Source: Dyadobacter sp. Leaf189 (lineage in GTDB: Bacteria; Bacteroidota; Bacteroidia; Cytophagales; Spirosomataceae). From it: a DNA stretch of 64,000 nucleotides. The notes beneath the pieces are model-generated. The model searched no databases and was not told the DNA's origin. It worked only from the letters and a program-made list of their open reading frames with translations. The translations under genes were made by a program, and so were the position numbers. Below, piece after piece: positions 17,933 to 26,796 of this stretch. The stretch covers positions 926,537 through 990,536 of the forward strand of contig NZ_LMPS01000004.1 in assembly GCF_001424405.1 (NCBI RefSeq). Reading direction: 5' to 3'. Position 1 is the stretch's first letter, and each line of letters opens with the position of its first letter.

Positions 17933-17977
17933 TAATCATACAAATCGAACAAATTTAATGGCCTGGCCACTTTTATA

Positions 17978-19069
17978 ATGATCAAAAATATAATCTACTC
18001 CGCCGCGCTTGCCGCAATGGGCCTCAGCTTCGGGGCTTGTGAAAAAAAGCAGGCAGATGCCGAAGAGTCAAAAGCATTTATGCTGTCGGATACAATGATG
18101 AGCCGCATTAAGCTGGATACAGTACAAACGGAGCCCGTCCGCAATGAGCTGACACTCGTCGGCAAGGTGGTACCCGATGAAAATCAAGTGATTAAGGTAT
18201 ACCCGCTGGTAGGCGGCAATGTGGAAGAGGTGGATGTAGAGCTAGGCGATAATGTGCGCAAAGGTCAGAAACTTGCTGTGATACGCTCGGGTGAAGTGGC
18301 GGATTTTGAGCGGCAGATGATCCAGGCGCAGTCAGACCTGCTGGTGGCTCAGAAGAACCTCTCCTCCACCGAAGACCTGTTCGAAAGCAAGCTGGTTCCT
18401 GAGCGCGACGTAATCTCTGCCCGCCAAATGGTTGACAAAGCGCAGGCGGAACTGAGCCGGGTGAAGGAAATCTTCTCTATTTATGGTCTGGGTAAATCCA
18501 CCAACTACACCGTCAAGTCGCCAATCAATGGATTTATCATCGACAAAAACGTAAACCGCGGCATGCAGCTGCGATCCGACAATTCAGAGAGTCTTTTCAC
18601 TGTCGGACAAATTGCCGATGTGTGGGTAATGGCGAATGTAAACGAAAGTGATATTCCAAGAATAAAGCTCGGAATGGCGGCAGATGTACGTACGATCAGC
18701 TTTTCGGATGAAGTGTTCAAAGGAAAGGTAGACAAGATCTACAATGTGCTCGACCCGGATACCAAGGCGATGAAGATCCGCATTCAGCTTCAAAATGTAG
18801 GTTTCAAGCTCAAACCCGAAATGCATGCAACCGTGAGCCTCAATTTTGAGGAAGGAAGCGAAATGCAGGCGATACCATCTCAGGCCATCATTTTTGACCG
18901 AAGTAAAAACTGGGTAATGGTATACCACAGCCGCAGCAAAATCGAAACCCGTCCCGTAGAAGTATACCGTTCTCTGGCCAACAGAACCTACATTAAATCC
19001 GGCCTTCAACCCGGCGAAACAATCATTTCCAAGAACCAGCTACTGGTTTATGATGCGCTGAATGATTAA
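17978..19069 (+). CDS. RND efflux periplasmic adaptor (membrane fusion protein), lipoprotein
   Basis: A 363-aa adaptor of the CzcB/CusB type. The signal sequence ends in a lipobox-like FGAC with Cys21, so the protein is probably lipid-anchored. The barrel-sandwich half (VYPLVGGNVEEVDVELGDNVRKGQKLAVI, around residues 70-100), the alpha-hairpin (about 105-165) and the second half with TVKSPINGFIIDKNVNRG are clear. It links the RND pump to the TolC-type channel. No His-rich metal-binding N-terminus is visible. The gene is separated from the pump gene by an unusual pyrimidine tract. Confidence 0.93.
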   Translation: MIKNIIYSAALAAMGLSFGACEKKQADAEESKAFMLSDTMMSRIKLDTVQTEPVRNELTLVGKVVPDENQVIKVYPLVGGNVEEVDVELGDNVRKGQKLAVIRSGEVADFERQMIQAQSDLLVAQKNLSSTEDLFESKLVPERDVISARQMVDKAQAELSRVKEIFSIYGLGKSTNYTVKSPINGFIIDKNVNRGMQLRSDNSESLFTVGQIADVWVMANVNESDIPRIKLGMAADVRTISFSDEVFKGKVDKIYNVLDPDTKAMKIRIQLQNVGFKLKPEMHATVSLNFEEGSEMQAIPSQAIIFDRSKNWVMVYHSRSKIETRPVEVYRSLANRTYIKSGLQPGETIISKNQLLVYDALND

Positions 19070-19116
19070 TAGGAGATAAGGGAGGATAGAGCAAAGGGAA
19101 GATGGAGCGTTCACTG

Positions 19117-19157
19117 CTTCCTCCCTCCTCCCTCCCCCCCCCTTCTTCCCCCCTTTT
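19117..19157. other. Homopyrimidine tract with G-quadruplex potential on the minus strand
   Basis: A run of only C and T over 41 bases includes nine consecutive C (19134-19142) and six consecutive C (19148-19153). The complementary strand has more than four G-runs of 3 or longer with short spacers. It is preceded at 19070-19106 by a purine-rich stretch on the same strand, so a triplex or hairpin is also possible. Confidence 0.8.
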
Positions 19158-19161
19158 ACAA

Positions 19162-19193
19162 CATTCAATCATTCATTCATTCAATCATTCAAA
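19162..19193. repeat. CATTCAATCATTC-type short repeat before the RND pump gene
   Basis: Units CATTCAATCATTC and ATTCATTCAATCATTC overlap in tandem, ending 10 bases before the pump start codon. The same unit occurs directly before secG (2848-2877). Confidence 0.65.
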
Positions 19194-19202
19194 ATTGCAT
19201 TC

Positions 19203-22200
19203 ATGAACAAATTCATCCGAGGAATCGTAGGGTTTTCTTTGAAAAACCGGTTCTTCATATTTTTCCTGACAGGCTTGTTGATTGTCGCAGGCGTTGTCAG
19301 CTACCGCGATACGCCGCTCGAAGCTTTTCCGGACGTTACCAACACGCAGATTATTATAGTAACCCAATGGAATGGACGCAGCGCAGAGGAAATCGAGCGG
19401 TTTGTAACCGTGCCCATTGAAGTGGCCATGAACTCTGTACAGCAGAAATCCAATGTGAGGAGTACCACGATGTTCGGACTGAGCATTATCAAGATTATTT
19501 TTGATGATAACGTCGAAGACTTCTTTGCCCGGCAACAGGTTAACAACCAGCTCAGAAACATTTCGCTTCCCGAAGGTGTAGAGCCTGACGTACAGCCGCC
19601 TTACGGGCCGACCGGTGAAATTTTCAGGTTTACATTGAAAAGCAAAGACCGCGACAGCCGCGAGCTGTTGACCTTACATAACTGGGTAATTGACAGACAA
19701 CTGCGCAGTATTCCCGGCGTGGCAGATGTGGTTGCATTTGGCGGAAGGGAGAAGATTTATGAAGTGCAGGTTAACCCTACCAAGCTGGTTAAGTACAACA
19801 TTACGCCCCTGGAAGTGTACCAGGCTGTAACCAAAAGCAATATCAATGTAGGCGGCGATGTAATTGAGAAAAACGGGCAGGCTTATGTGGTGAGAGGCAT
19901 CGGATTGCTCAACTCCATTCCTGATATTCAGAACATTATCGTTGAATTTGTAAAGGATAACCCGGTGCTCGTGAAAGACGTAGCCGATGTACGTGAGTCG
20001 GATATGCCGAGGGTTGGTCAGGTAGGTTTGGATCAAAATGATGATGTGGTGGAAGGCATCGTCGTGCAGCGAAAAGGTGAAAACCCGAGCGAAGTACTGG
20101 CGCGTATAAAGGATAAGGTGAATGAATTGAACACCAAAATCCTGCCCCCGGATGTCAAAATGGTGACCTTTTATGATCGTGACAATCTGATTGAATTTTG
20201 TGCACATACCGTAAAGCATAACCTCCTGGAAGGGATTGTGCTGGTAACTGTGATCGTCTTCATTTTTATGGCCGACTGGCGCACCACGGTCATTGTGTCG
20301 ATCATCATTCCGCTTGCATTGCTCTTTGCATTTATGTGCCTTAAACTGATGGGCATGTCGGCTAACCTGCTTTCCATGGGCGCCATTGATTTCGGGATCA
20401 TTATAGATGGAGCCGTGGTAATGGTAGAAGGCATATTTGTGGCGCTCGACCGCCTTGCGCATAAAAATGGAATGGAGCGGTACAACAAGTTGTCCAAACT
20501 CGGGCTTGTGAAAACCACCGGCGGCGAGCTGGGAAAAGCGATTTTCTTCTCCAAGCTGATCATTATCACCGCATTGATCCCCATTTTCAGTTTCCAGAAA
20601 GTGGAAGGTAAAATGTTCACTCCCCTCGCCTACACACTGGGTTTTGCCCTGCTGGGCGCATTGCTCTATACGCTTACGCTCGTCCCCGTGCTTTGCTCCA
20701 TCCTGCTCCGTAAGAACGTCCGGGAGAAAAGTAACCCGATCGTACGGTTCTTCGATAATACGGTTACGCGCGGTTTCGAATGGTGTTATGCAAGAAAAAA
20801 GATCAGTGTCATACTGGCGATGGCTTTCCTGGCGACTTCGCTGTTTTCCGCCAAATTCCTTGGTACCGAATTTCTGCCGACATTGAATGAAGGCGCGCTT
20901 TGGGTGGAAGCAAAAATGCCGATGAGCAGCTCGCTGAATGAAACGATCAAGATGGTAAGTACACTGCGGGCAAAACTGAATGAATTCCCGGAAGTGAATG
21001 GCGTGCTGTCACAAACCGGCCGCTCCAATGACGGTACCGACCCATCGGGATTCTATTATGTGCAAATGCAGGTAAACCTGAAACCAAAAGAAGAATGGAA
21101 ACGGAAGATCACGCAAGATCAGCTGATCGAGGAAATGGACAAAAAACTCAAACAATTCCAGGGGATCAACTATAATTACTCACAGCCGATCATCGACAAT
21201 GTGGCCGAAGCAGTAGCGGGGATGAATGCGAGTAATGCAGTGAAAATCTACGGCGACGACCTGGAAACGCTGAATACCAAAGCCAATGAAGTGCTGGAAG
21301 CGATCAAGGATGTGCCCGGGATCAAGGATGTGGGAATTTTAAGAAATATCGGCCAGCCCGAAGTCAGCGTGATTTTGCATGATCATAAAATGGCGCAGTA
21401 CGGTGTTAGCATTGCCGATGCACAAGCTGTGATTGAAATGGCGATCGGTGGTAAAACTGCTTCGATACTTTATGAAGGCGAGCGCAAATTTGATATACGC
21501 CTGCGTTACGAAGAACAATACCGGCGTACAGTAGACGATATCCAGCAGCTGATGGTACCGACACTTACAGGTGGCAAAATCCCATTGAAAGAGATTTCCT
21601 CGATTCGCACAGTCACCGGACCTGCATTCGTGTACCGCGACAACAACAAACGTTTCATCGGGGTGAAATTCTCAGTCCGCGAACGTGACCTGGGAAGTAC
21701 CATTGCCGACGCGCAGAACCGGGTTAAACCAATACTCAAAAATCTGCCGAAAGGTTATTCTGTAAACTGGTCGGGTGAATTTGAAAACCAGGTTCGTGCC
21801 ACAGCCCGCCTCGGACAAGTAGTACCGATCAGTCTTGTCGGCATATTTATCCTCCTATTCATTATGTTCAGCAATGCGAAAGATGCCGGTCTGGTGTTGA
21901 TCAACGTACCTTTTGCCCTCATCGGCGGCATCCTGGCATTGCATATTACGCACATGAACTTCGGTATATCCGCGGGTGTAGGCTTTATTGCATTGTTTGG
22001 CCTCTGCGTCCAGAACGGGGTCATTCTGATCTCTGTTTTTAACAAAAACCTGGCTGCCAGAATGCCGCTGGACGATGCGATAAGAGAAGGTGTAAAATCA
22101 AGGATCAGGCCGGTAATTATGACTGCATTAATGGCCGCGATTGGTCTGCTGCCAGCCGCTACGTCAACCGGAATTGGTTCGGAAACACAGAAGCCGCTGG

Positions 22201-22313
22201 CGATCGTTGTAATCGGGGGGTTAATTACTGCCACAGTACTCACATTGCTGATCTTCCCGATCATCTACGAATTCTTCAATCGTAAACAAAAGAGAGCATA
22301 CGTCAATTCGTAA
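19203..22313 (+). CDS. Heavy-metal efflux RND transporter permease, CzcA/CusA family
   Basis: A 1036-aa inner-membrane proton/cation antiporter with the usual 12 helices and two large periplasmic loops. In helix 4 the motif GAIDFGIIIDGAVVMVEG places acidic residues at 396, 402 and 409, the same spacing as the Asp402-Asp408-Glu415 proton-relay set described for CzcA, so this belongs to the heavy-metal (HME) branch rather than the drug (HAE) branch. With the upstream adaptor and outer-membrane genes it forms a complete tripartite pump for Co/Zn/Cd or Cu/Ag. The exact metal is not decided by sequence. A hairpin terminator follows. Confidence 0.95.
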   Translation: MNKFIRGIVGFSLKNRFFIFFLTGLLIVAGVVSYRDTPLEAFPDVTNTQIIIVTQWNGRSAEEIERFVTVPIEVAMNSVQQKSNVRSTTMFGLSIIKIIFDDNVEDFFARQQVNNQLRNISLPEGVEPDVQPPYGPTGEIFRFTLKSKDRDSRELLTLHNWVIDRQLRSIPGVADVVAFGGREKIYEVQVNPTKLVKYNITPLEVYQAVTKSNINVGGDVIEKNGQAYVVRGIGLLNSIPDIQNIIVEFVKDNPVLVKDVADVRESDMPRVGQVGLDQNDDVVEGIVVQRKGENPSEVLARIKDKVNELNTKILPPDVKMVTFYDRDNLIEFCAHTVKHNLLEGIVLVTVIVFIFMADWRTTVIVSIIIPLALLFAFMCLKLMGMSANLLSMGAIDFGIIIDGAVVMVEGIFVALDRLAHKNGMERYNKLSKLGLVKTTGGELGKAIFFSKLIIITALIPIFSFQKVEGKMFTPLAYTLGFALLGALLYTLTLVPVLCSILLRKNVREKSNPIVRFFDNTVTRGFEWCYARKKISVILAMAFLATSLFSAKFLGTEFLPTLNEGALWVEAKMPMSSSLNETIKMVSTLRAKLNEFPEVNGVLSQTGRSNDGTDPSGFYYVQMQVNLKPKEEWKRKITQDQLIEEMDKKLKQFQGINYNYSQPIIDNVAEAVAGMNASNAVKIYGDDLETLNTKANEVLEAIKDVPGIKDVGILRNIGQPEVSVILHDHKMAQYGVSIADAQAVIEMAIGGKTASILYEGERKFDIRLRYEEQYRRTVDDIQQLMVPTLTGGKIPLKEISSIRTVTGPAFVYRDNNKRFIGVKFSVRERDLGSTIADAQNRVKPILKNLPKGYSVNWSGEFENQVRATARLGQVVPISLVGIFILLFIMFSNAKDAGLVLINVPFALIGGILALHITHMNFGISAGVGFIALFGLCVQNGVILISVFNKNLAARMPLDDAIREGVKSRIRPVIMTALMAAIGLLPAATSTGIGSETQKPLAIVVIGGLITATVLTLLIFPIIYEFFNRKQKRAYVNS

Positions 22314-22358
22314 AGTTGCGGTGAGGCTTATACGTGTATGATCCGACCCGGAAGAGTG

Positions 22359-22391
22359 ACTGCCTGTACTACTTTATTGTAGTCAGGCAGT
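22359..22391. terminator. Shared hairpin terminator between convergent genes
   Basis: The stem ACTGCCTG-ACTAC / GTAGT-CAGGCAGT with one bulged base and a TTTATT loop lies between the pump gene and the convergent kinase gene and contains the kinase stop codon. T runs are weak on both sides. Confidence 0.55.
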
Positions 22392-23834
22392 TGTATCGGC
22401 GGGGGAACTGTTCAGCTTGAAACTGATTGTAAAAGTAGTACCTACTCCCACTTCCGACTGCACGTCAATCCGCCCGTGGTGCGCGTGTATAATGCTCATC
22501 GTAGTTGACAAGCCGATCCCCATTCCATTGTTTTTACCAGTGAAATAAGGTTCAAAAATCTTTTCCATGTGCTCTTCACTGATCCCGGATCCGTTATCCA
22601 TAAAGATCACCTGAATGCTGTCGCCCTGGTTTTTGGTGTAAATGCGCAGGATACCTTTATCCTCTTCCATCGCCTCGATCGCATTCGTGATCAGGTTAAG
22701 GAAAGCCATTTGAAGAGAAACAGGATCCAGCGGAATGGACAGGTCTTCTTCGGCGAAATGATTGACGATCTGAATGCGTTTCAGCTGTACGCGGTCGAGC
22801 GCGGCACCGATCGCCTGGTTCAAAACAAGGTGTACCGAGTTATCAACAAGCTCGATATCTGCAGAGCTGGATGGTTGTAACAGCTGGGAGATCAGATCAT
22901 TGATCCTTGTACAGTTACGCTTGATGATTTGTGTGTAAAATTTCTGGTCCTCATCAGTGAGCTCCATTTCAAGCTGCTCGGCAGAGAGGTTCACATTTGT
23001 CAATGGGTTTCGTACTTCGTGCGCCAGCATGCGGACAAGCCGGCCGGTTACCGCCATCTTTTCAGAAAACAACCGCTCTCTCTCCGACTGCTTTCTCGCA
23101 GTCATATCATGCAAACGGCCCTGTATGTACGGATGGTCGTCGTCGATTTCAATGGAAGCCGAGAAAAGGCAGTACTTCTTGTCCCCGTCTTTGGTAAGCA
23201 GCCTCACTTCCTGATCGTGAATAGTGTGCTCTTTGATATTCTTCCAGAGTACAGGAAACTGGGGTTCCTCAATCAGGTCAAGGATATTTTTGAATTTAAG
23301 ATCTTCCTCCGAATAACCCGTCAGCGTGCCAGCGGAGGTATTCAGGTCGATAATATTACCTGCCAGATCACTGATAAACAGGAAGTCGTTGGATTCTTCG
23401 AAAATGCGGCGGTATCTTCTTTCGCTGTGTTTCAAAGCTTTCATCACCGATGTTCTTTCCAGCGCATAACGAATGCTCCTTTCCAGCTTCTCAGCGTCCA
23501 GCTCGCTTTTAATCAGGTAATCAGCCGCACCGAGGCGCAGCGCTTCTACCGCGATTTTAGTATCCCCTTTTCCCGTCAAAAGGATAATCGGCTCCTCGCA
23601 TTCAAACTGGCATGCAAGATCAATCAGATCTATACCTGTACTTTCACCAAGCAGGTAGTCAAACAGGTACAGATCGTATTTTTTAGTCTTGATTTCATTT
23701 TGCGCATCCCTGAATGTTGCACACCAGGTAATGTCAAACTTCCAGTTAACCAGGTCATTGAAATACTCCCGGGTAAGAAAATAGTCGTCTTCGTCGTCGT
23801 CGACAAGAAGGACCTTAATTGTTTTGTTATTCAT
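22383..23834 (-). CDS. Hybrid sensor kinase: receiver - PAS - HisKA - HATPase
   Basis: A 483-aa soluble protein. The N-terminal receiver domain (residues about 6-125) has acidic VDDDEDD and phospho-acceptor Asp59. A PAS domain (about 138-250) contains the PAS-like FISDLAGNIIDLN. The H-box MLAHEVRNPLTNVNLS holds His272, and the ATPase domain ends with DNGSGIS and GMGIGLSTT. The receiver-first order means another kinase can phosphorylate it, and it can pass phosphate to the NtrC-like regulator whose gene lies 24 bases upstream. It is the last gene of the rpoN-activator-kinase unit and works like NtrB relative to NtrC. There are no membrane segments, so the signal is intracellular. Confidence 0.93.
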   Translation of the reverse strand: MNNKTIKVLLVDDDEDDYFLTREYFNDLVNWKFDITWCATFRDAQNEIKTKKYDLYLFDYLLGESTGIDLIDLACQFECEEPIILLTGKGDTKIAVEALRLGAADYLIKSELDAEKLERSIRYALERTSVMKALKHSERRYRRIFEESNDFLFISDLAGNIIDLNTSAGTLTGYSEEDLKFKNILDLIEEPQFPVLWKNIKEHTIHDQEVRLLTKDGDKKYCLFSASIEIDDDHPYIQGRLHDMTARKQSERERLFSEKMAVTGRLVRMLAHEVRNPLTNVNLSAEQLEMELTDEDQKFYTQIIKRNCTRINDLISQLLQPSSSADIELVDNSVHLVLNQAIGAALDRVQLKRIQIVNHFAEEDLSIPLDPVSLQMAFLNLITNAIEAMEEDKGILRIYTKNQGDSIQVIFMDNGSGISEEHMEKIFEPYFTGKNNGMGIGLSTTMSIIHAHHGRIDVQSEVGVGTTFTISFKLNSSPADTTA

Positions 23835-23858
23835 TATGCATTAACCCGCCGGATCTGA

Positions 23859-25322
23859 CTAAATATCAAATTGCTTCATTTTGTTGTAAAGCGTCTTCCT
23901 GTCAATGTTCAGCAAGCGGGCAGCTTTACTTTTATTAAAATTAACATCCCTTAAAACCTGCATGATCATATCGTACTCCGCCTCGTTCGCAACAGTTTTC
24001 AAGCTTGGTTTTGAATCTTCCCCTTCGAGTGTATCCACAATGCCCGGAGTGGCTGGCGTCGCTGCAACCGGCTCTTCGTCCAGGTCTTTCAGCCTGCGAT
24101 AGTTAACAATTTCAAATGGAAGCGCCTTTTCTTCAATCAGCTCACCGTCAGAAAGCAGTGTAGCTCTTTTGATCACGTTCTTCAATTCACGAAGGTTACC
24201 CGGCCATGAGTAATGTAGAAAATCGCTTTTTACTTCCTCCGAAAATCCGCTCACATTCTTGTTTAGCTCCGCATTGGTGGTATCCAGGAATGAATTTGCA
24301 AAAAGCATCAGATCGTCTTTCCTGTTTCTCAATGCAGGTACTTCGATCGTGAACTCATTAAAACGGTAATACAAATCCTCGCGGAACTTACCGTTTTTAG
24401 CAGATTCAAGAAGGCGCTCGTTACTTGCTACGATAATCCGTACGTCCAATTCTATTTCTTTGGATCCGCCGATTCTCCTCATCTTACGCTCCTGCACTAC
24501 ACGCAGCAATGCAACCTGGATTTCGTATGATAAGTTGGAAACTTCATCGAGGAACAGGGTACCGCCGTTAGCCAGCTCAAAGTGACCGATTTTCGTTTGC
24601 AATGCACCCGTAAACGATCCTTTTTCGTGACCGAACAATTCGCTTCCTGCAAGCTCTTTCGAGATAGCACCGCAGTCCATTGCCACGAAAGGCATATCCT
24701 TCCTGCGTGAACGATTGTGGATTTCCTGTGCAATCGCCTCTTTTCCCGAGCCGCTTTCACCGTAGATAATCACGCTGAAATTAGTTGGTGCAACCAGGTC
24801 GACCTGTTTGAAAAGATTATCCGAAACATCGCTGTTACCCATCACGTAACCCGCCTTGGTCCGGGAGTGCATTTTTCTGGTAGGCTTCGCAGTAGTTGTT
24901 TCAGAAGCCGAGCCCGGCGTGCCTGAATACGAATATTCCTGCTCATCATTCTGCGAAGATTCTGCGTCGGCCAGTGCTTTTTTAACTGTTACCAGGATTT
25001 CATCCGGGAAAAGCGGTTTGGTGATATAATCATAAGCACCAGCTTTCATTACGCTGACCGCCACTTTAATATCTGAATAGCCCGTTATAATCAAAACCGG
25101 CACGTGCGGCCTTTTAGATTTGATAGCTGTCAGCAGTTCCGTTCCGGTAATATCGCCCAGCCGGAAATCCGTCATAACCAGGTCAGGCGAGATCGATTCG
25201 ATCAATGCCAGTCCGTCTTTGCCGTTTTGCGCTGTTTCAACTATGAAATCATTCTTGGACAAAAATCTCTTCAACAGAAAACAAATATCTGCCTCATCAT
25301 CAACAACAACTATTTTTTTCAT
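23859..25322 (-). CDS. NtrC-family sigma-54-dependent response regulator
   Basis: A 487-aa enhancer-binding protein. It has a receiver domain with Asp52 as phospho-acceptor and Lys102, a low-complexity linker (about 120-150), an AAA+ domain with Walker A GESGSGKE at 188-195, Walker B TLFLDE at 255-260, and a C-terminal Fis-type helix-turn-helix (KAARLLNIDRKTLYNKMKQ). The sigma-54-contacting loop reads GSFTGA (235-240) instead of the common GAFTGA. Its gene lies 31 bases after rpoN and 24 bases before the hybrid kinase gene, so sigma factor, activator and kinase are likely made together. Confidence 0.95.
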   Translation of the reverse strand: MKKIVVVDDEADICFLLKRFLSKNDFIVETAQNGKDGLALIESISPDLVMTDFRLGDITGTELLTAIKSKRPHVPVLIITGYSDIKVAVSVMKAGAYDYITKPLFPDEILVTVKKALADAESSQNDEQEYSYSGTPGSASETTTAKPTRKMHSRTKAGYVMGNSDVSDNLFKQVDLVAPTNFSVIIYGESGSGKEAIAQEIHNRSRRKDMPFVAMDCGAISKELAGSELFGHEKGSFTGALQTKIGHFELANGGTLFLDEVSNLSYEIQVALLRVVQERKMRRIGGSKEIELDVRIIVASNERLLESAKNGKFREDLYYRFNEFTIEVPALRNRKDDLMLFANSFLDTTNAELNKNVSGFSEEVKSDFLHYSWPGNLRELKNVIKRATLLSDGELIEEKALPFEIVNYRRLKDLDEEPVAATPATPGIVDTLEGEDSKPSLKTVANEAEYDMIMQVLRDVNFNKSKAARLLNIDRKTLYNKMKQFDI

Positions 25323-25353
25323 GCCAGGTTTCTAGGGCTTAACTTAATCAGAT

Positions 25354-26796
25354 TTATATGGTAACTCGTAATCTTGCAGTCGGAATGTTCAATTGTTCGC
25401 GGTATTTAGCAACCGTTCTTCTCGCAACTGAATAGCCTTTTTCAGAAAGCATATCGGTGATCTGCTGATCGTTGTAAGGGTGCCTCTTGTCTTCGTCCAG
25501 CACAATCTCACGGATCGCTTCCTGGATTTCACGGTTAGAGACTTCGGTACCATCTTCATTGGTTACCCCCTCTGTAAACAGATCTTTCAGCAAAACGATC
25601 CCGAATGGTGTCTGTACATATTTGTTGGTAGTAACGCGTGATACCGTTGATATATCCATATCAATGATCTCAGCTACGTCTTTCAGGATCATCGGACGGA
25701 GTTTTTTCACGTCGCCTGACTGAAAGTAATCATATTGAAGCCTTACAATGGCTTTCAATGTGCTGAGCATTGTATTCTCACGCTGCTTGATGGCATCTAT
25801 AAACCATTTCGCAGAGTTCATTTTATTTTTCAGGAACTGGTTCGTCGCCTTGTCATTTTTCTGCTCCGCCATCTGCGTGAAAACCTTGTTCAGTTTCAAT
25901 GCAGGGCTGTTTCCCCAGGTAAGCTGTACTTCAATCTCTCCATCTTCGGTATACCAGAGCATAAAGTCCGGCTTGATACTTTCATTCACAATGGAATCGT
26001 TGCGAAGTCCCGAAGCTGGCTTGGGATTCAGCGTAGTGATCAGCTGAACTGCCTTTTTAAGCGACTCTTCATCGAGCCCGGTAATGCGCATGATCTTATC
26101 GTAATTGCGCGACCCAAGCTCATCAAATGCATCACTCACAATCCGGTATGCCCATTTCCACGTTTCATTCTGAGTCTCCATGCGGTTAAGCTGGATCAGC
26201 AGGCATTCGCGCAGGTCACTCGCTGCTATTCCGGCAGGTTCAAGCTGCTGGATTACTTTCAGCATCAGGTTCACCTCTTCGGTATCGATGAACATGCTGT
26301 TTGCAAATGAAATATCGTCTGCTATTACTTCGCTTTCACGCCTGAGGAACCCGTCTTCGTCAAGCGAATCAAGGATAAAATCTGCTATCAGCTGCTGCCT
26401 TTCGTCGAGTCTCAGGAAATGTACCTGCTGCTTTAAATCGTCCCGGAAGGAGATCGATTCGACCATCGGCCGGGTGTAAAGCTCATTGTCAGCCGACTGG
26501 TTGTTTGCATATGTTTTGTAATCCGGAATATCATCGTCCCTGAACTCGTCCCAATCGTAATAATCCTGTACGGATGTATCGTCCCCGGAGCCGGAATCCG
26601 AAGGTTCGTCAAAATCGTCCGCCGTTTCTTCTGCGGCATTCTCTTCTTTACCTTCTTCCAGGATAGGGTTTTCCTCTAATTCCTCTTTGATTCGTTGTTC
26701 AAGCTCCATTGTGGTCAAATGCAATAAATTCAGCATTTGAATCTGCAATGGAGAATATTTTAAGGTCTGCCTTTGCGTCTGCGTTTGTCTTTGCAT
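25354..26796 (-). CDS. rpoN: RNA polymerase sigma-54 factor
   Basis: A 480-aa sigma factor. Region I is Gln/Leu-rich (MQRQTQTQRQTLKYSPLQ, then LLHLTTMELEQRIKEELEENPILEE). Region II (about 50-110) is very acidic. The core-binding and HTH regions follow, and the RpoN box ARRTVAKYRE near residue 465 contacts the -24 element. It directs polymerase to TGGCAC-N5-TTGC promoters and needs activators such as the two in this window. Being the first gene of an operon with its own activator and kinase is less usual than the rpoN-hpf-pts context of Proteobacteria. Confidence 0.97.
   Translation of the reverse strand: MQRQTQTQRQTLKYSPLQIQMLNLLHLTTMELEQRIKEELEENPILEEGKEENAAEETADDFDEPSDSGSGDDTSVQDYYDWDEFRDDDIPDYKTYANNQSADNELYTRPMVESISFRDDLKQQVHFLRLDERQQLIADFILDSLDEDGFLRRESEVIADDISFANSMFIDTEEVNLMLKVIQQLEPAGIAASDLRECLLIQLNRMETQNETWKWAYRIVSDAFDELGSRNYDKIMRITGLDEESLKKAVQLITTLNPKPASGLRNDSIVNESIKPDFMLWYTEDGEIEVQLTWGNSPALKLNKVFTQMAEQKNDKATNQFLKNKMNSAKWFIDAIKQRENTMLSTLKAIVRLQYDYFQSGDVKKLRPMILKDVAEIIDMDISTVSRVTTNKYVQTPFGIVLLKDLFTEGVTNEDGTEVSNREIQEAIREIVLDEDKRHPYNDQQITDMLSEKGYSVARRTVAKYREQLNIPTARLRVTI

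Noticed and set aside
19674..20620. Long minus-strand open frames inside the RND pump gene
   Set aside because: They are antisense shadows of a clear 1036-aa protein and have His/Asn-rich composition with no domain.
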